Source of the DNA: Euphorbia lathyris
Taxonomy: Eukaryota; Streptophyta; Magnoliopsida; Malpighiales; Euphorbiaceae
DNA length: 64,000 nt
Reading direction: 5' to 3'
Assembly (NCBI RefSeq): GCF_963576675.1
Contig: NC_088913.1
Span: 27,359,001-27,423,000 of the forward strand
Numbering within the stretch: position 1 is the stretch's first letter; every line of letters starts with the position of its first letter. Both the position numbers and the translations under genes were made by a program. Positions 32,358 to 45,299 of this stretch are shown one piece after another. The notes under the pieces were generated by a model, which saw only the letters and a list, made by a program, of their open reading frames with translations, had not been told where the DNA came from and did no database searches.

Positions 32358-33134
32358 TTCGAAAATTCAATTTCTCTGAATGCATTTTCTGGGCTTAAAA
32401 CTCCATTAAAATGACATAGTAAAGAAGGGGGGAGGTGAGGCGGTCAGCCACTTTGAAATGACCAGGTTACCCCGTTACTGTCTTCTTCTTTCCTAAAATT
32501 GGGAGAACACTCGCTTTAACACAATGACACGCGTAATGTCTGTAGCGGAACGGCTATCCAGAGAGCGAGTATTGACTGGGGATGGGAATATACAGAAAAG
32601 GAATAAACGGTACGTGACGACTAGGAAAGTGTGCATGTGCTGTGGGATACTAATTTCATTATATTTCCAACAAAGTAAATTAACAAAGTAAATTATTCCC
32701 TAATTTCCCGTAAACATTTAATTTTGGTTGCAAAATGGATTAACACAAACTGTTCATCAATTATTTTTCCAATTTCCATATTCAGCTTTTCATCATTAAT
32801 TGTGAAAAGATAGATTTGACGATTTTAATACTGAAAATCAAAAAATAAAAGAGGAAAATATCGAGTTTCAAAAAATCCAATAAAAATTAATTTTTATAAT
32901 TTATTGTTACTTTTTACTCTCTATCTATCCTAGTTAATAAGCCGAATCGTCCTAATGATGTGTGTCGGCCCAAACTCAACGTAAAATTTAAATAATGGTC
33001 AAATCCATAACAGAATCAATGATCAGGATTCAATGTGAAAAAATAATTGATCATGAGCTTGATACTTAAAACATGTAAAATTAAGGGGTTTGATTATGCT
33101 TTTTGCCATTTTTTAATGTTTATTATTTATTGAA
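32358..33134. other. Upstream region of the HVA22-like gene
   Basis: No coding potential. It should hold the 5' UTR and promoter of the - strand gene starting at 32357, but I cannot name a TATA box with confidence. Confidence 0.4.
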
Positions 33135-33470
33135 ATAATGTAACAAAATAGGTTCATGGTATGTGGAGAACTACCAATTTAAGCTCCATACAAAATAACA
33201 TCAATATATACTTAACATTTAAAAAAGAGTAGCAATTTAGACATTGATAACGGAACATGACACGTCATTCATATTACTCTGTTAAATTCTGATTTCTCTC
33301 TTCACGTATAATTGATAGAACCTAACGAAATAATATTAATGACGTGTTACATTCCGTTATCAAGGTCTAAATTGTTACTTTTTTTTAAACGTTAAGCTTA
33401 TATCAATGTTTGCATGTAGAACTAAATTAGATACTTCCCCAAAAATCATTTACCTATTTTAGTACATTAT
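33135..33470. mobile_element. Foldback MITE-like element
   Basis: Ends are inverted: AATGTAACAAAATAGG on the left and CCTATTTTAGTACATT on the right. Long imperfect arms share GATAACGGAA and CACGTCATT inner motifs. About 336 bp, non-coding. I see no clear target duplication, so the superfamily is open. Confidence 0.6.
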
Positions 33471-33546
33471 CTCTATTTATTATGCATTGAACTTGTAAAC
33501 ACAACAACTCATTTAATGCAATCATATATTCTTTTACAGTTTTAAT

Positions 33547-34010
33547 ATCTATATTTATTATACATTAAACTTCTAACGTTTTTGAAAAAATACAATTTAC
33601 CCGTAACTATGAATTTGTGCAATTTTACCCCTAACAATGTCAAATAAATTCAGTTTTATCCTTACACTGTAAAAAATTTGAAATGACTATTTTACAGTTA
33701 TTTTGATTATAACATTAGATCCTAAGAGGAAGTTTAACTATAAATAAAGCAGTTATTTGTATTTTGACCGGTTGTATGCAGTTTTTTGTGACTAACTTAC
33801 ATACTTAAATATTATCATTTCGACAGATTATTTGCAACTGTGTTAATAACCGAATAAATATTTTAGACATAATTTATGTTTGTAAGATCTCACGTGATAA
33901 TTAAATAACAAGTTAAATAACAGTGAAACAACCTATTTAAATTTATGGTTACAGATAAATCTACACTTTTCCAAAAACGTTAGAAGTTCAATGTATAATA
34001 AATGTAGGTA
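33547..34010. mobile_element. Foldback MITE-like element
   Basis: Inverted ends of about 60-70 bp: ATTATACATTAAACTTCTAA on the left and TTAGAAGTTCAATGTATAAT on the right, with CGTTTTTGAAAAAATAC and its diverged inverse inside. About 464 bp, AT-rich, non-coding. No target duplication identified. Confidence 0.55.
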
Positions 34011-34171
34011 ATGAAAATATAAATAAATATATTTGAAAATATAAAAGAATATACAATTGTATTTTGTTGGAAATGAGAACACTTTATGCAATTTTTGCAT
34101 AACATGACCATTGTGCAAATTGCTTGGTTCGCTATCCTCCATTTACAACTACACCTTTGTTAATTGAGGTT

Positions 34172-34508
34172 TTAACCTTCGCCGACGGAATATCTTCGGA
34201 AACCGGAAACCTGAACAAGTGTAGTCATGGGAGGACTATCCTGAGAATGAAACTCAGTAGTTGAGATTCCTTTGGTTAGAGTCAAAGCCCCTTCAGTGTG
34301 AGTCGTGGACTTTCCTACTTCTGGCAAAGTAGGGGACTTCTCAAGGTTCGATCCTCCAAAGGTCGATAAAAGGATAGTATATACTCTGGCAGCCGACGTC
34401 CTAGCCACGTTTGAAGCTTAACTCCAACATTTAATCTCGTGATCAAAGTTGTAGTTTGTCTTTTCCTCGCTATTATGCAAGCATGAACACTCATATTAGA
34501 AGCCATTA
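34172..34508 (-). pseudogene. Short broken coding fragment, unrecognised
   Basis: Two overlapping - strand frames (34506-34315 and 34408-34172) look like one frameshifted coding piece of about 110 codons, more GC-rich than its neighbours. It opens with an ATG and a basic stretch (IIARKRQTTT); the second part is Ser/Thr-rich. I do not recognise the product. It may be a captured or decayed gene end; chance frames are possible. Confidence 0.3.
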
Positions 34509-35776
34509 CAACATCTAAAAGAAAAGTTAAAATAGAGAATCACTTTCAAATAATTCTTCGTAACGATTTTCTTCATCCAAATGGAAGACCCTTCTAATTG
34601 TTAGATTATCTAAGTATACAAGTTATGTAATAATTTTATTAATATAATGGTAGTAAATTACTTCAAAACAAGATTTGATGTTAGTTAATAAGTCATTTGT
34701 AGATTTTGAGAAATATATAGTAGCTGGTGTTGTGAAAAGGAGATTAATAGTTAGTAATATCTAGGAGTTAGGTGTTAAATGGTTAAGATTTGGTGACCTT
34801 TGTGTTAGTAAAAGATAAAATTAAGTGATTTTTATGTAATTTTAATGTTGAGAACACTGGCCGATTTTTATAAGCAAAATTGAATATTTTATACCAAAGT
34901 GTAAAATTTTATAAGCAAAATTGAATATTTTATACTAAAGTGTGAAATTGGGTAAATGTTATACTCCAAACATATATAATTTACCCAAACTTTCTCTTAC
35001 TAGTCGGCGAAATTCAGAACACTGGCCGATTTTTTATAACTGGGCGGGTTAAATTGGGGGTCCGATATATTTCCGCCTAGGCGGTTCAAGTCGGGGTAAA
35101 TCGGGGCAAGTAGGGCTAGGCGGGCAAGTCGGGTTAAGCGGGTAAGTCGGGTTAGGCGGCTAAAAATCGGGTCAAGTCGGGTTAGGCGGCTAAAAATCGG
35201 ATCAAATCATAAAATTATAAAAAATTTGCTACAAAATAAATAATACAAATAATTAATGATCACAACAACAACTAAAAAAAATAAAACTAATTTACAAATA
35301 AAACTAATTTCAACATATATTGAAAATTAAAATAAAAAAAAACCCAAACTAAACTAATTTCAACATATATTGGAGTATATTTGTGGAATTTTATGGATGT
35401 TAGTATTATTTTATTTTGTGCACTTTTATGGATGTCAAGGTTATTTTATTTTGTGGACACTTTATTTTTTATTTTTGTACCGATATTAAGTTACGAATAT
35501 TAAATATTTTGAGGAAGAAAATAAAGAATTATTTGATGAATATGGAGAAGGTAGTAGAAACATTTTTTTATGAATATTTATGGATATTTTATTATTTATT
35601 TAAAGTAAATATTTATAATATTTATTAATATTATTTTTAGATGTGATAATTTATATTTTAAATGTGTTTATATTTTATATTTATTTAATTATAAATATAA
35701 AAAAATAGAAAAGTACATATCAGATTAATCCCCGATTAATCCCCGATTAATCTTTTGAGGTCTTGTCCGTCCGACT
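34509..35776. other. AT-rich intergenic DNA with decayed repeats
   Basis: No gene. 34880-34950 holds a tandem pair of AAAATTGAATATTTTATAC units, and GAACACTGGCCGATTTT occurs at about 34851 and 35010. At 35040-35210 lies a G-rich region with repeated GTCGGGTTAGGCGGCTAAAA and a palindromic CCGCCTAGGCGG, the style of ends seen in non-autonomous hAT elements. At 35722-35745 GATTAATCCCC is repeated. These may be pieces of one old DNA transposon. Confidence 0.45.
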
Positions 35777-36125
35777 AGTCAAGAGTCGTTTCGTACCAAA
35801 GGTTAGATTTTGTTCTTTACATTTTTCCTCTCTTTCACTAATAAAAGAACACATTTTATCCACGATAAATATTTAGTCAGAAATATAGACGGATTACCGA
35901 TGAACTAATAAATATATAGTCTTTATAGGACTTCCAAACTATGAAATACATATTATCCATGTTTCAAATTTTCATTTACCTGTGATTTTGAAAAGTGGTG
36001 TTGTTGAACTCCCTCGTGATTACTGCAAAACTAAAATGGAGTAAGATTTTTCTTTTATACTACTTTAATATTAACTTTTCTTTTTTGGAAGAGAGAGAGT
36101 GAGAGTGAGAGTTAGAGAGAGATAG
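35777..36125. repeat. Segmental duplication, copy A left half
   Basis: Matches 53983-54304 closely, beginning AGTCAAGAGTCGTTTCGTAC in both. The match continues after the TRIM at 48526, while the second copy is continuous across the site. A stretch of about 18 bp (TGATTTTGAAAAGTGGTG) is present only here. No coding content recognised. Confidence 0.9.
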
Positions 36126-36373
36126 TATAACGACCCGGTCCGGAGAGGGTGGCGCCGGGGTAGAAGGCCTGAGCAAGGAGCAGCCCTAAGCGATGGTGAT
36201 GGGGACAGGAATGAACTGAATCCCACATCGGAAATGGAGAGGGAGTGTTTAAGACTTATTAGTAAGATGATAATCCAATACATGTAGACGCATTTTAAAG
36301 CCGTGAGGCCCAATGTGTTGGAATTGGGCCAGAGCGGACAGTATCTACATGGTATTGGACCAGAGTGTTACCA
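36126..36373 (+). repeat. 5' LTR of the TRIM
   Basis: 248 bp. It shares CCGGAGAGGGTGGCG, AGAAGGCCTGAGCAAGGAGC and CCAATACATGTAGACGC with 36444-36556, and ends GTGTTACCA before the Met primer site. Confidence 0.85.
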
Positions 36374-36699
36374 TTGGTATCAGAGCCGACTCTCCACGTA
36401 CGATGTGTGGTTCGGGGACGAACCAGGCGGAAGTTGGTGGGCCTGTAACGACCCAGTCCGGAGAGGGTGGCGTCGGGATAGAAGGCCTGAGCAAGGAGCG
36501 GCCCTAAGGGATGACGATAATCCAATACATGTAGACGCGTGCCGTGAGGCCCAATGTAGACGCGGTGAGCAAGTCCAATCCACTCTTCCGTCGCCATGAA
36601 AGATTAAATTGGGTCTCTTCCTATTCTTCTCTTCCATCACCGTGATACCTATCCTCAAATTGGAACTGATGGCTTGATTCATCTTCGGTTCTTCTTCTT

Positions 36700-38868
36700 T
36701 TAATGGGTTCTTTGTATTTAATCTCAATTCCGTTTCATTTACAGTAATTGGATTAAGAAAGTGGCCTCTGACTTCTTTTGTATTTTCCACAACAACTTCT
36801 TGTTCACCAGAGAAAGAACCACCGCCAATTCCAATTCGTGTTCATGAGTTTTGGCATGATTGATTAAAAAAAATTATGAGTTCATTATTTTACTTAATTA
36901 TTTGGTCAAGTGACTGCTTTATGAGTTGAATCTTTTGTACTGAAAGGATAGATTTTGAGTTGAATGGAAAAGTGAGCTTCCCAGATTTTGAAACAGGTGC
37001 ATTTCGAATTGCTTCAATAGTGGGATTGAAGTTCAATTTTAAATATTTATTCTGATGTATGGTGCACGAAAACTCTTCTTTGTTAGCGTTTCCGTGTTTC
37101 GTGTCCCTTTCCATTTTAATTTCGTTTTGCTTTCCTATTTTTTCTTAGAAACAGTGTTTCCCAGTGTTTCTGTTTCTATTTTCATTTCCTAAATCCTAAC
37201 TATGTTTTTTAGAAATAACACTTCCGGTTGTAGGTTTTCGTTTCTGTGAAATATAGATTCTGATTTCTGATACAATTTATCACATGACAACACGAAGACA
37301 ACCCACTTAATACGACTTGTTTGACACGATTATAACCACGTGGAATATATAGATTACTTAGCACGATAACCCATCTTAACGTCCGTAGTTCCTTACAACA
37401 TGAGAGGTCCTATATGCAACTCCTTTGCTCTTTATCTTGGATGCCATTTGTGCTCTATGCCTTCATCTTCTTAGTGTTTGCATACTTTGAATTGAACCAT
37501 TTTCATGTTGTGCAACATCAACATCATGGATCAGCCGAGGCTAAATTTTTTACTCATGCTTCACTTATGTTCTGTACTTCTGTTACTACTGGTTACTGCA
37601 TCTTATTTTCATCTGTTTTTCAAAAATTGTTATCTTTCCATGTTAGTTAGTTGAAGTGTTTCCAGAGTTGGAAGTTCAAATCTCTGAAACCTGTGGACAA
37701 TCAAATTGAACAGTTTGTACTGGTCCTGAAATTGTTTGAGTGTTCCTCATATGCTTTGGGATAAATATGAACTTATTGACGTTTGTAAATGCAGAGGCAT
37801 GGATTCTTCGACTGCTCTCTGTGATATGGACGTCCCAACTGGCTCATGTGAAATAGATACAACGTACAATGATGTCAAAGAAATACCAGAGTTAAGCCTT
37901 TGCAAATTGGGTTGCTGGCAAAGCTCTGAACTCACTTCCAGCTTTGTTGTTTTTGCAGCTCTACAAGAACCTTAGGATTTTTGCAGCTCTACAAGAACCT
38001 TATGGCTGGTTGTTATGTTATGAGCATGACTTGATTTTGTATGGTATGTGTGGTTGAGTAGCCACCACCACTTGGGGACCCATTGAAGTTGAAGTTTATT
38101 GAAATTGAATTTGTTTGATTTTTTTTTGTATTAAAAAAAAGACAAGATGTTGCTTCAAGAGAGAACTTGTTCTTTCATTTTCTTCTGTTTTTTTTTGTGC
38201 TCCCACATTATCTACTTTCATCTCAAGTTTTTTTACTATTCATTCAAAAATAATCAGTGATCAAATTAACCCATTAATATATTTCCTTCTTTAGCATCCC
38301 AGTGGAAAAGACACAAAACTCAAAAAAAAAATAATTAATATAGTAGCATAATTAATACAATAGCAGAACTAGAGAAAATATTGTTTCACTTAAAGATACA
38401 ATGCCAAAAAAAGCAATTTATAACCCAAATGGTTATATCCAGGATACAATAGCCAAAAAAGCATTCCAATAGAAAAGACACAGTACCAAAAAAAAAGCAA
38501 TTGATAACCATCTTTTACTTAAAGAAAATCACTCAACTAGTCTATATTTTTTTGTAACAAAATAAACTACCAAAATTGTTCAAAGAATTTCCTGAAAAGT
38601 TAATAACCAAAATATCCTTCGACTATAAACTTCAAATTTGCAGACCCATGAATCATTCCATTAACTGTAACTGCAAAGAAAAAAAAGTTATGAGTTCAGG
38701 AGCAACACTACCAAAATGTATTAATTTCATAATTTTAGTAGAAGCAATATAAACATCAGATTGTACAACTTACCACAGCTATAGTTCATGAACTAAATGA
38801 TCATGTTGAACCACGTCGACATCAGTTTCTACAACCTTTGACCTGAAAGATGGTATAATCTAAGCAAA
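36700..38868. other. MULE interior downstream of the transposase, possible captured DNA
   Basis: Two short + strand frames (37414-37650, with a hydrophobic segment; 37736-37975, Cys-containing) have no recognisable family. A 25-bp direct repeat containing TTTTTGCAGCTCTACAAGAA lies at about 37954 and 37976. The region may be acquired host sequence as in Pack-MULEs, or only the transposase 3' UTR. I see no clear gene. Confidence 0.35.
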
Positions 38869-38903
38869 CTAACCAAAGATAATAATAAGATAGAAGTGAC
38901 ACA

Positions 38904-38904
38904 A

Positions 38905-38928
<24 letters not shown>
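38904..38928. repeat. (AT)n microsatellite
   Basis: About 12 AT units at the 3' end of the transposase pseudogene; translation across it gives the Ile-Tyr run at the end of the open frame. Confidence 0.95.
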
Positions 38929-38935
<7 letters not shown>

Positions 38936-40599
38936 AATACAAACCTAATTGATGTGCATGTTTTTTTAGTATGTTTAGTACTTCGACATATCAAGCAATA
39001 TTTAGCTTTTCCCTTCCTATCTCTCCATGATAATAGACGTTTTCCACTGCCTTTAGTCTTCACTTCAAAAGGATCTAGGTAACGATTTTCTTGAGAAGTT
39101 TTAGCTACAAAAGGTTTTGTAGAAGATTGCCCAATAGAAAGATTTAATTCCTTAAGTTGCTCTAATAGGCCGTCGAATGATTTTTTTACCAACTCAGTAC
39201 CTTCAATTGAAATAGCAGTCACATCTATTAAGCTAGAAGCAATTTTAAACATACCGTTGTGTCTCATTATCAATGAACTATCTCCATCGTTTTTACCTTC
39301 ACATGTTTCCTTATGAACTCTTGAAAACCTTGTCCATCTTCTCAAAATATAATCTTTTGGCAACTCCATAATTTGTTTCACCCGTAAAAAAGCCAAAATA
39401 TGTCTGCAAAGAATACCTTCAAACTCAAACATTCTACAGCTGCATGTCACTATGTTTGACACTTTATCATGCACAAGTGTTCGCATTCTAAGGTTGCTAG
39501 CATACACCTTTCTCGTTTTGTAAACACCATGAACGTCATCCTCTAGTACAACATCAACAACGTAGCCATTACCATCATGAAGTTGCGCTTGAAAATACTG
39601 AAAATATTTTTTTAGTGTACAAATGACCCATTTGGATCTCCATTGGCATCCCTAGCTTTAAAACAGGTGTCTCATTCAAATCTTTATGGTCTTGAATCAA
39701 TTCTTCATGTCTCTGATGGGCAAGTGCCCTATTAAAACGTGTGACAAAATCCATTAAGCTATTTTCTTTACTGCAATAACGCTTAAAGAATGCATGTTCG
39801 GATTCAACCCTTTGGCTGCTTGACATCCCTGCAGAAAAATATTTTTTGACATATGCAGGAATCCACTTTTCACGTAACTCGTACATTTTTCTCAACCATA
39901 CATTATCTGTTTGTTCACTTCTTTCCAATTCTTCAAACCATCTTCTATCAAATTCTTCTTCGCACTCTGAATCCCATATGCACTTTCTAAAGAACTCATA
40001 GTAGTTTTTCATAAAAACAATATTAGTTTTCTTGGGAAATTTCTTTAGAATATGTCATATACAATACCTATGAAATGTGCTTGGAAAAACTTGAGCAATT
40101 GCCTTTGCCATTGCTTGATCTTGGTCGGTGATAATAACATTCGGGGGACCATTAGGCATTGCCGCAAGCCAAGTGTTCAGCAACCATACAAATGAATCAA
40201 AAGTCTCATCACTTAGAAATGCACATCCGAAACCTGTGGTTTGCCCATGGTGGTTCACACCTACAAAAGGAGCAAAAATCATCTTGTAACGATTAGTGTT
40301 GTATGTCGAATCAAATACAACCACATCACCAAAATTTGAATATGCTCTTTTTGCAGTTGAATCGATCCAGAAACATCTAACAAGTTTTTGTTCTTCATCG
40401 GTATCGAATTCAAAAAAGAAATCAGGATCCTTCTCTTTTTCAGCTTTGAAGTGCTCATACAAAATGTCTACATCATGTCCCTTAACTTATTCTTTCTCAT
40501 CTCGGACCGCATTCCTTAAATCCATTTCAATGCAACCGATATTTTCATGTCCACCAACTTGTGTTTCAAATAAAGCGAATTGCTGGTATAATGGAATAT

Positions 40600-42237
40600 G
40601 TAACACCCTTTTTTCTAAAACCGTCACTTTCTTGAACAGTAATAAATCTCATTTAATATACTAACAAAACTCAAAAGCGTAGCAACATTTCATTTACAAA
40701 TGCATTCCAATAGGTTCAAATAAATGAACCCCAAACGTTTAAAATTTTACCAAAAGTACAGACAAGCTAGACTATTAGTAATATGAACCTAATAATGACG
40801 AATCTACACACTGGCCGATCCAAACGAGCATCGCTAAACATTGCATGACATTAACCTGACAAGAAAACTGATGGAGAGGGGGTGAGCTTGGGAGGCCCAG
40901 TAAGATAGCCAATTAAATACATAGCACAACCACACACGCATACAATTCAGTTTACATGCATTTAATATTTATTAGTTGTCAAGCAGAACATCCAATATTT
41001 AATGAATTACTATTAATTTATTCAAGGGCCCTGCTTACTCTAGTCTAGTAATACCCAATGGTTGCTTGGCCAATAAAATCATATCATGGGATACCCTGTC
41101 GTAACAAATACCCGGTATCCCATCTTCTAGGTACCCTATCGTAACAAATACCCGGTACCTTAACACCCTATCGTAACAAATACCCGGTGTTTATATTTCA
41201 CGTGATCACAATATTCCTTTTTCTCATTTCAATTGCAACCATTGAATATACTATCCTAGTTTAATCTTTTATTCTCGTATCTCTGACATTTTCTAGATTC
41301 CAATTTACGTTTACCATATATATTTCTCATTCTCATGCCATCATCGTCAATGTCATCCTCAAATATTTTCCTACCAACATGATCATCATTAACGTATCAT
41401 ATAGACATGTCAAACACATAAATCAAACTAATTACACAATTTATATCAATTAGTCAGTATATATAACAACAACCACACAATCAGAGTAATCGTATATTTA
41501 ATTAAATACTCACATTCATTACAAGCATATCAATCAATTACAATAAACATACAAATAAGCAAACAAAGAGCTACGTATATAATTAACCACTTACCTCTAT
41601 TACTCAAAGCAAGTCTAGTCAATCAGTTAACTCGTTTAGCCTATCTTCTGATTGATCATCGAGTCCTAAATAATTTGTGTGCTCAAGCATTACTTTATAT
41701 ATTCATAAAAGACGATATACAAACTAAATACCCTTTCAAGACGATTAAGGATTATAGAGTATGTATAAATAATTATCCAAAATTTCAAAGGCTGAAAGTT
41801 ATTATAACTATTACAATACAATAAAAAAATTTCACACCATAATTAGAATATAACTTTTCTGTACCTTAAAATCTTTCCTTAAAATTCATTTTAATGGTTC
41901 ACAATTTATTTAAAATTGAAATAATTAATCTACTTTATATTATAGTGTAAAGAGGAAAAACAAAACAAAATGAATAATGCCTATTTTAACCAATGAAATT
42001 AGTTCCTGGAATTTTGTATCCACCAATTGAAAATCCATAATTGAATGAAATTTAATCACAAAAAGAAGAAAATATTGATAATGGTGAACCTTGAATAGAA
42101 GAGAGACTTGGCGGCGGCTTCTTTGATGGTAAAGGAAAAAAAATAGGGTTCAGTAAGGTGTTATCCTTAATATATATATACATATAAAATTTTCGGTGGA
42201 GTTAGAGATAAATGGTGAAATTACGTTTTACCCTAAT

Positions 42238-42270
<33 letters not shown>

Positions 42271-42595
42271 TTCAATCTTACAAGGAAAAAATAACGTTAC
42301 AATTTCTTGATTGGTTTAAAACTTCACGTCTACGTTCGAACTCAAACTCAAAATCTAACTTAACCGATTTGAGGTCCTTAACCACTCAAACCAACACTAA
42401 TTAGTTTACTATAAATACATTTTTAATTTATATGAAGTTATTTTGTTTTTCAATAAATAAAAATATACTTATCTTTAATCCTTAGAATTAAATAATCATT
42501 TATTTTATTATTATTTTAATATCAAAATTAAGGTAACATTGATGCATGCATGTCATTAAAATATACATGAATAAATTTTTTTTACGGACGTTACA
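40600..42595 (-). repeat. 3' LTR of the LARD-like element
   Basis: 1996 bp, TGTAACACCC at the + strand left edge and GTTACA at 42595. It contains three CGTAACAAATACCCGGT units (about 41100-41190) and a (TAA)n run at 42238-42270. Very similar to 45300-47356 with scattered single-base differences, so the insertion is fairly young. Confidence 0.93.
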
Positions 42596-45299
42596 GTTCT
42601 TCCCCTCTAGAAAGAAATTTCGTCCTCGAAATTTACATATCAGAATTATGAGGTATGAATATAACTAAAACATAGTAGTTGAATAATTAAAAAAAATTAA
42701 TGGTTTTCTATTTGTACAATCTCTATCCAAACCCTTAATTTCAAAACATAAAAATCATCAAACATGATCTAGAAAAAAAAAATACTAAAATCGAACAATA
42801 ATACAAATTATTCCACTGTCCTCTGATATCAAATTTATATAACAAAAACAATCTTTAATAGTTATAATTTAATGATTAAAAGAAGGAAAGGAAATGATTA
42901 TATAAAGAAAAAAAAGAATGTCCAAAGTTGTATATCAAATTTCTCTTTGAATGAAACCACTGACAAAATTGTTTTATTAAAAGAATTAAAAATCAATAGA
43001 GATAAACAAACCGTTGAAAAAGATTTCTATTGAGATTTATCCAAATAATAGCACGAGAGAGAAGAAAAAAAAATTTATACAAATATGACACTAAGACAGA
43101 GTCTTTTCAAATACTCTAAGTAACAATTTAATTCAGTAAAACATCTCAAAAGAAAAAAAAATCAAAATTTAAGCTTAAGTTAATTCCCACATTGGCATAC
43201 AACTACTAACCAAAATCGGTGTAATCAAAACCATATAAGTAAAATGGATAGTAAAAGAATATAAATTAATCAACATTTTGGTCATTGAACTACCCCAATA
43301 TGAGGATAAAAGGTTCTTAAAAGCACATGGTCATGTTTAAGATCACAAAACTATTTGGTTACCACCCATTTTTTTAAAAAAATTAACCTTCTACTCTTCA
43401 CAAATTGGCATAAAAAAACTATTATCACCAAACAATCGTTAATCTATGCATAATTTTAAGGATGTTATAACCATCACATCGGTTTAAAAAAAATGACCAC
43501 ATGGAAAATAATTAAAAACATTTTATTGATTGATAACTAAATGATTAAATAGACCAACCATTAAGTTGGAAGAATCTAATTATACATATCTAATCAATTA
43601 GCATAGGATTCCAAAGTCAGCCTACTATGTTTTGTTAATCTGATTAAGCCTGAGAGGTGCCACAAATCTAATTAAGTATAAACTGCAACTTATTATTCTT
43701 TTCGGAATATGCTACATCATTTGTAATTTATTTAGGCAAGGTTGTTGAACTTGGTATATGAATCATCCATAAGAAACATAGAAAAGAAAAAAAAAATTAA
43801 ATAAAAATAAATAACAATAATCTACAGCTAATGCTAGTCATCCTAGATTCCTTTTGTAGGGAAATGACGTGCATCAATTAACAAAACAAGAGGGAAGTCA
43901 ATTCGCGCCAATATATCACTCACACTTTTTGACAATTGAAAATTATACAAAGTATCCTTATTAGCATAGCTTGATAATAAGAACAATCTCAATACAAATA
44001 ATAACAAACATCACTTGAAAAACTGAGCTAACTCATAACAGATATAAATAGTAAATGTTTAGAAACATAGTTAAAAAAAAATATAAGAAAATTGAGATGT
44101 ACAAGATATAGTTAATCCATATTAAGTCATGTCACAAATGCATGAAGTTCAAGTCTTAATATATAAGAACTAAGAGATATTTTAATCATATACGATAAAA
44201 AAAATGAAACGTGATAAAACATAATATATGAATCTGCATAGGACAATATACTCAATATCTCAAGCTTTAAGCCTTAAATTTCACTTATGATATATCAGGA
44301 CTGATATGCAATGCAAACTAATAGAAGATGAAAGTTATCAACAACTAATGTAGACTAGGAAACTAGATTACAGTAGAATTTTCAAGCATAGATGATAACA
44401 TCTACATACCAAAGAAGGCTTAACATAGAACTATGGAAGAAAAAGAAAGTGTCGTGGTTATATAGTGAGACTCAGATGACAAATGGACTGTAGAAAACAA
44501 AGAAAACATAGCTGAGAGAATTAGTAATTACACAACAGACACAGAACACCAATATACTACTTTCCAAATGAATTGATCAGAATAACTATCAAATGCTGGG
44601 TATTCCGAACTAAGAATATGAAAACAGTGGGGTTTATGTCAGTTGGGAAATGTTGCACTGAATTGAAAGGATATCATCAAGTACTGACAGTTTAAGAAAT
44701 TTTGAGACCATTATGACATTGAGATAATAACAATTGTTTAGTTTTTGGTATGAGAAGTAACAAAAATCAAATTAAAACAAATATTAATTATGATAAACCA
44801 TCAAGTAAAGATAAACATGATCGTACCAGTATGAGTATGAGAGGAATTAAATCAGTATGTAGAATAGAGGTTGATCAAACACACTATCATCACGAAAGTA
44901 TACAAGCTGATGAGAAGAACATAACATAGTGAAGACTCAAATTATTTTTATTTTTTTTTTATTTTTTTTACCATGTCAGATTGTCCAAAAAAAATATATA
45001 TTAGTAAAATTAAAACTTAATAAGGATAAATATAAAACATATCAAACCATGAAATTCAAATGATTGTCAGTCTTTAGGAACATGAATATCAACAAGGTTA
45101 AAAATTCAATAGGCTGAGAATTAGGATTTTTTTTTCATCTTTCATTGTTATATAAACTCCTTTTCTAGTTTTAATAAAGTGAATTATTATAAAACAAAAC
45201 ACATAAGGTTTTATTCTCACTAAACGCTCGGTCAGTATGTATCCTAACTCTTATACTCTACCCATTGAAACGTAAAACTGACGCTCTGATACCATTAAA
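42596..45299. other. Interior of the LARD-like element
   Basis: About 2.7 kb, strongly AT-rich, with no open frame worth noting on either strand. Only the polypurine tract (42596-42610) and primer site (45279-45294) are recognisable. Confidence 0.85.

Noticed and set aside
34172..34508. Treating this as an intact small gene
   Set aside because: Needs a frameshift and has no recognised family; kept only as a low-confidence fragment.
36374..36390. Possible tRNA gene fragment (TGGTATCAGAGCC; also near 45279)
   Set aside because: Only the complement of the tRNA 3' end is present, next to an LTR; this is a primer binding site.
36126..36443. Cassandra TRIM carrying a 5S rRNA promoter
   Set aside because: Size and Met primer site fit a TRIM, but no 5S-like internal control region is seen.
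36295..36599. Overlapping open frames on both strands in the TRIM
   Set aside because: They cover LTR and primer-site sequence repeated in the TRIM; TRIMs have no genes.
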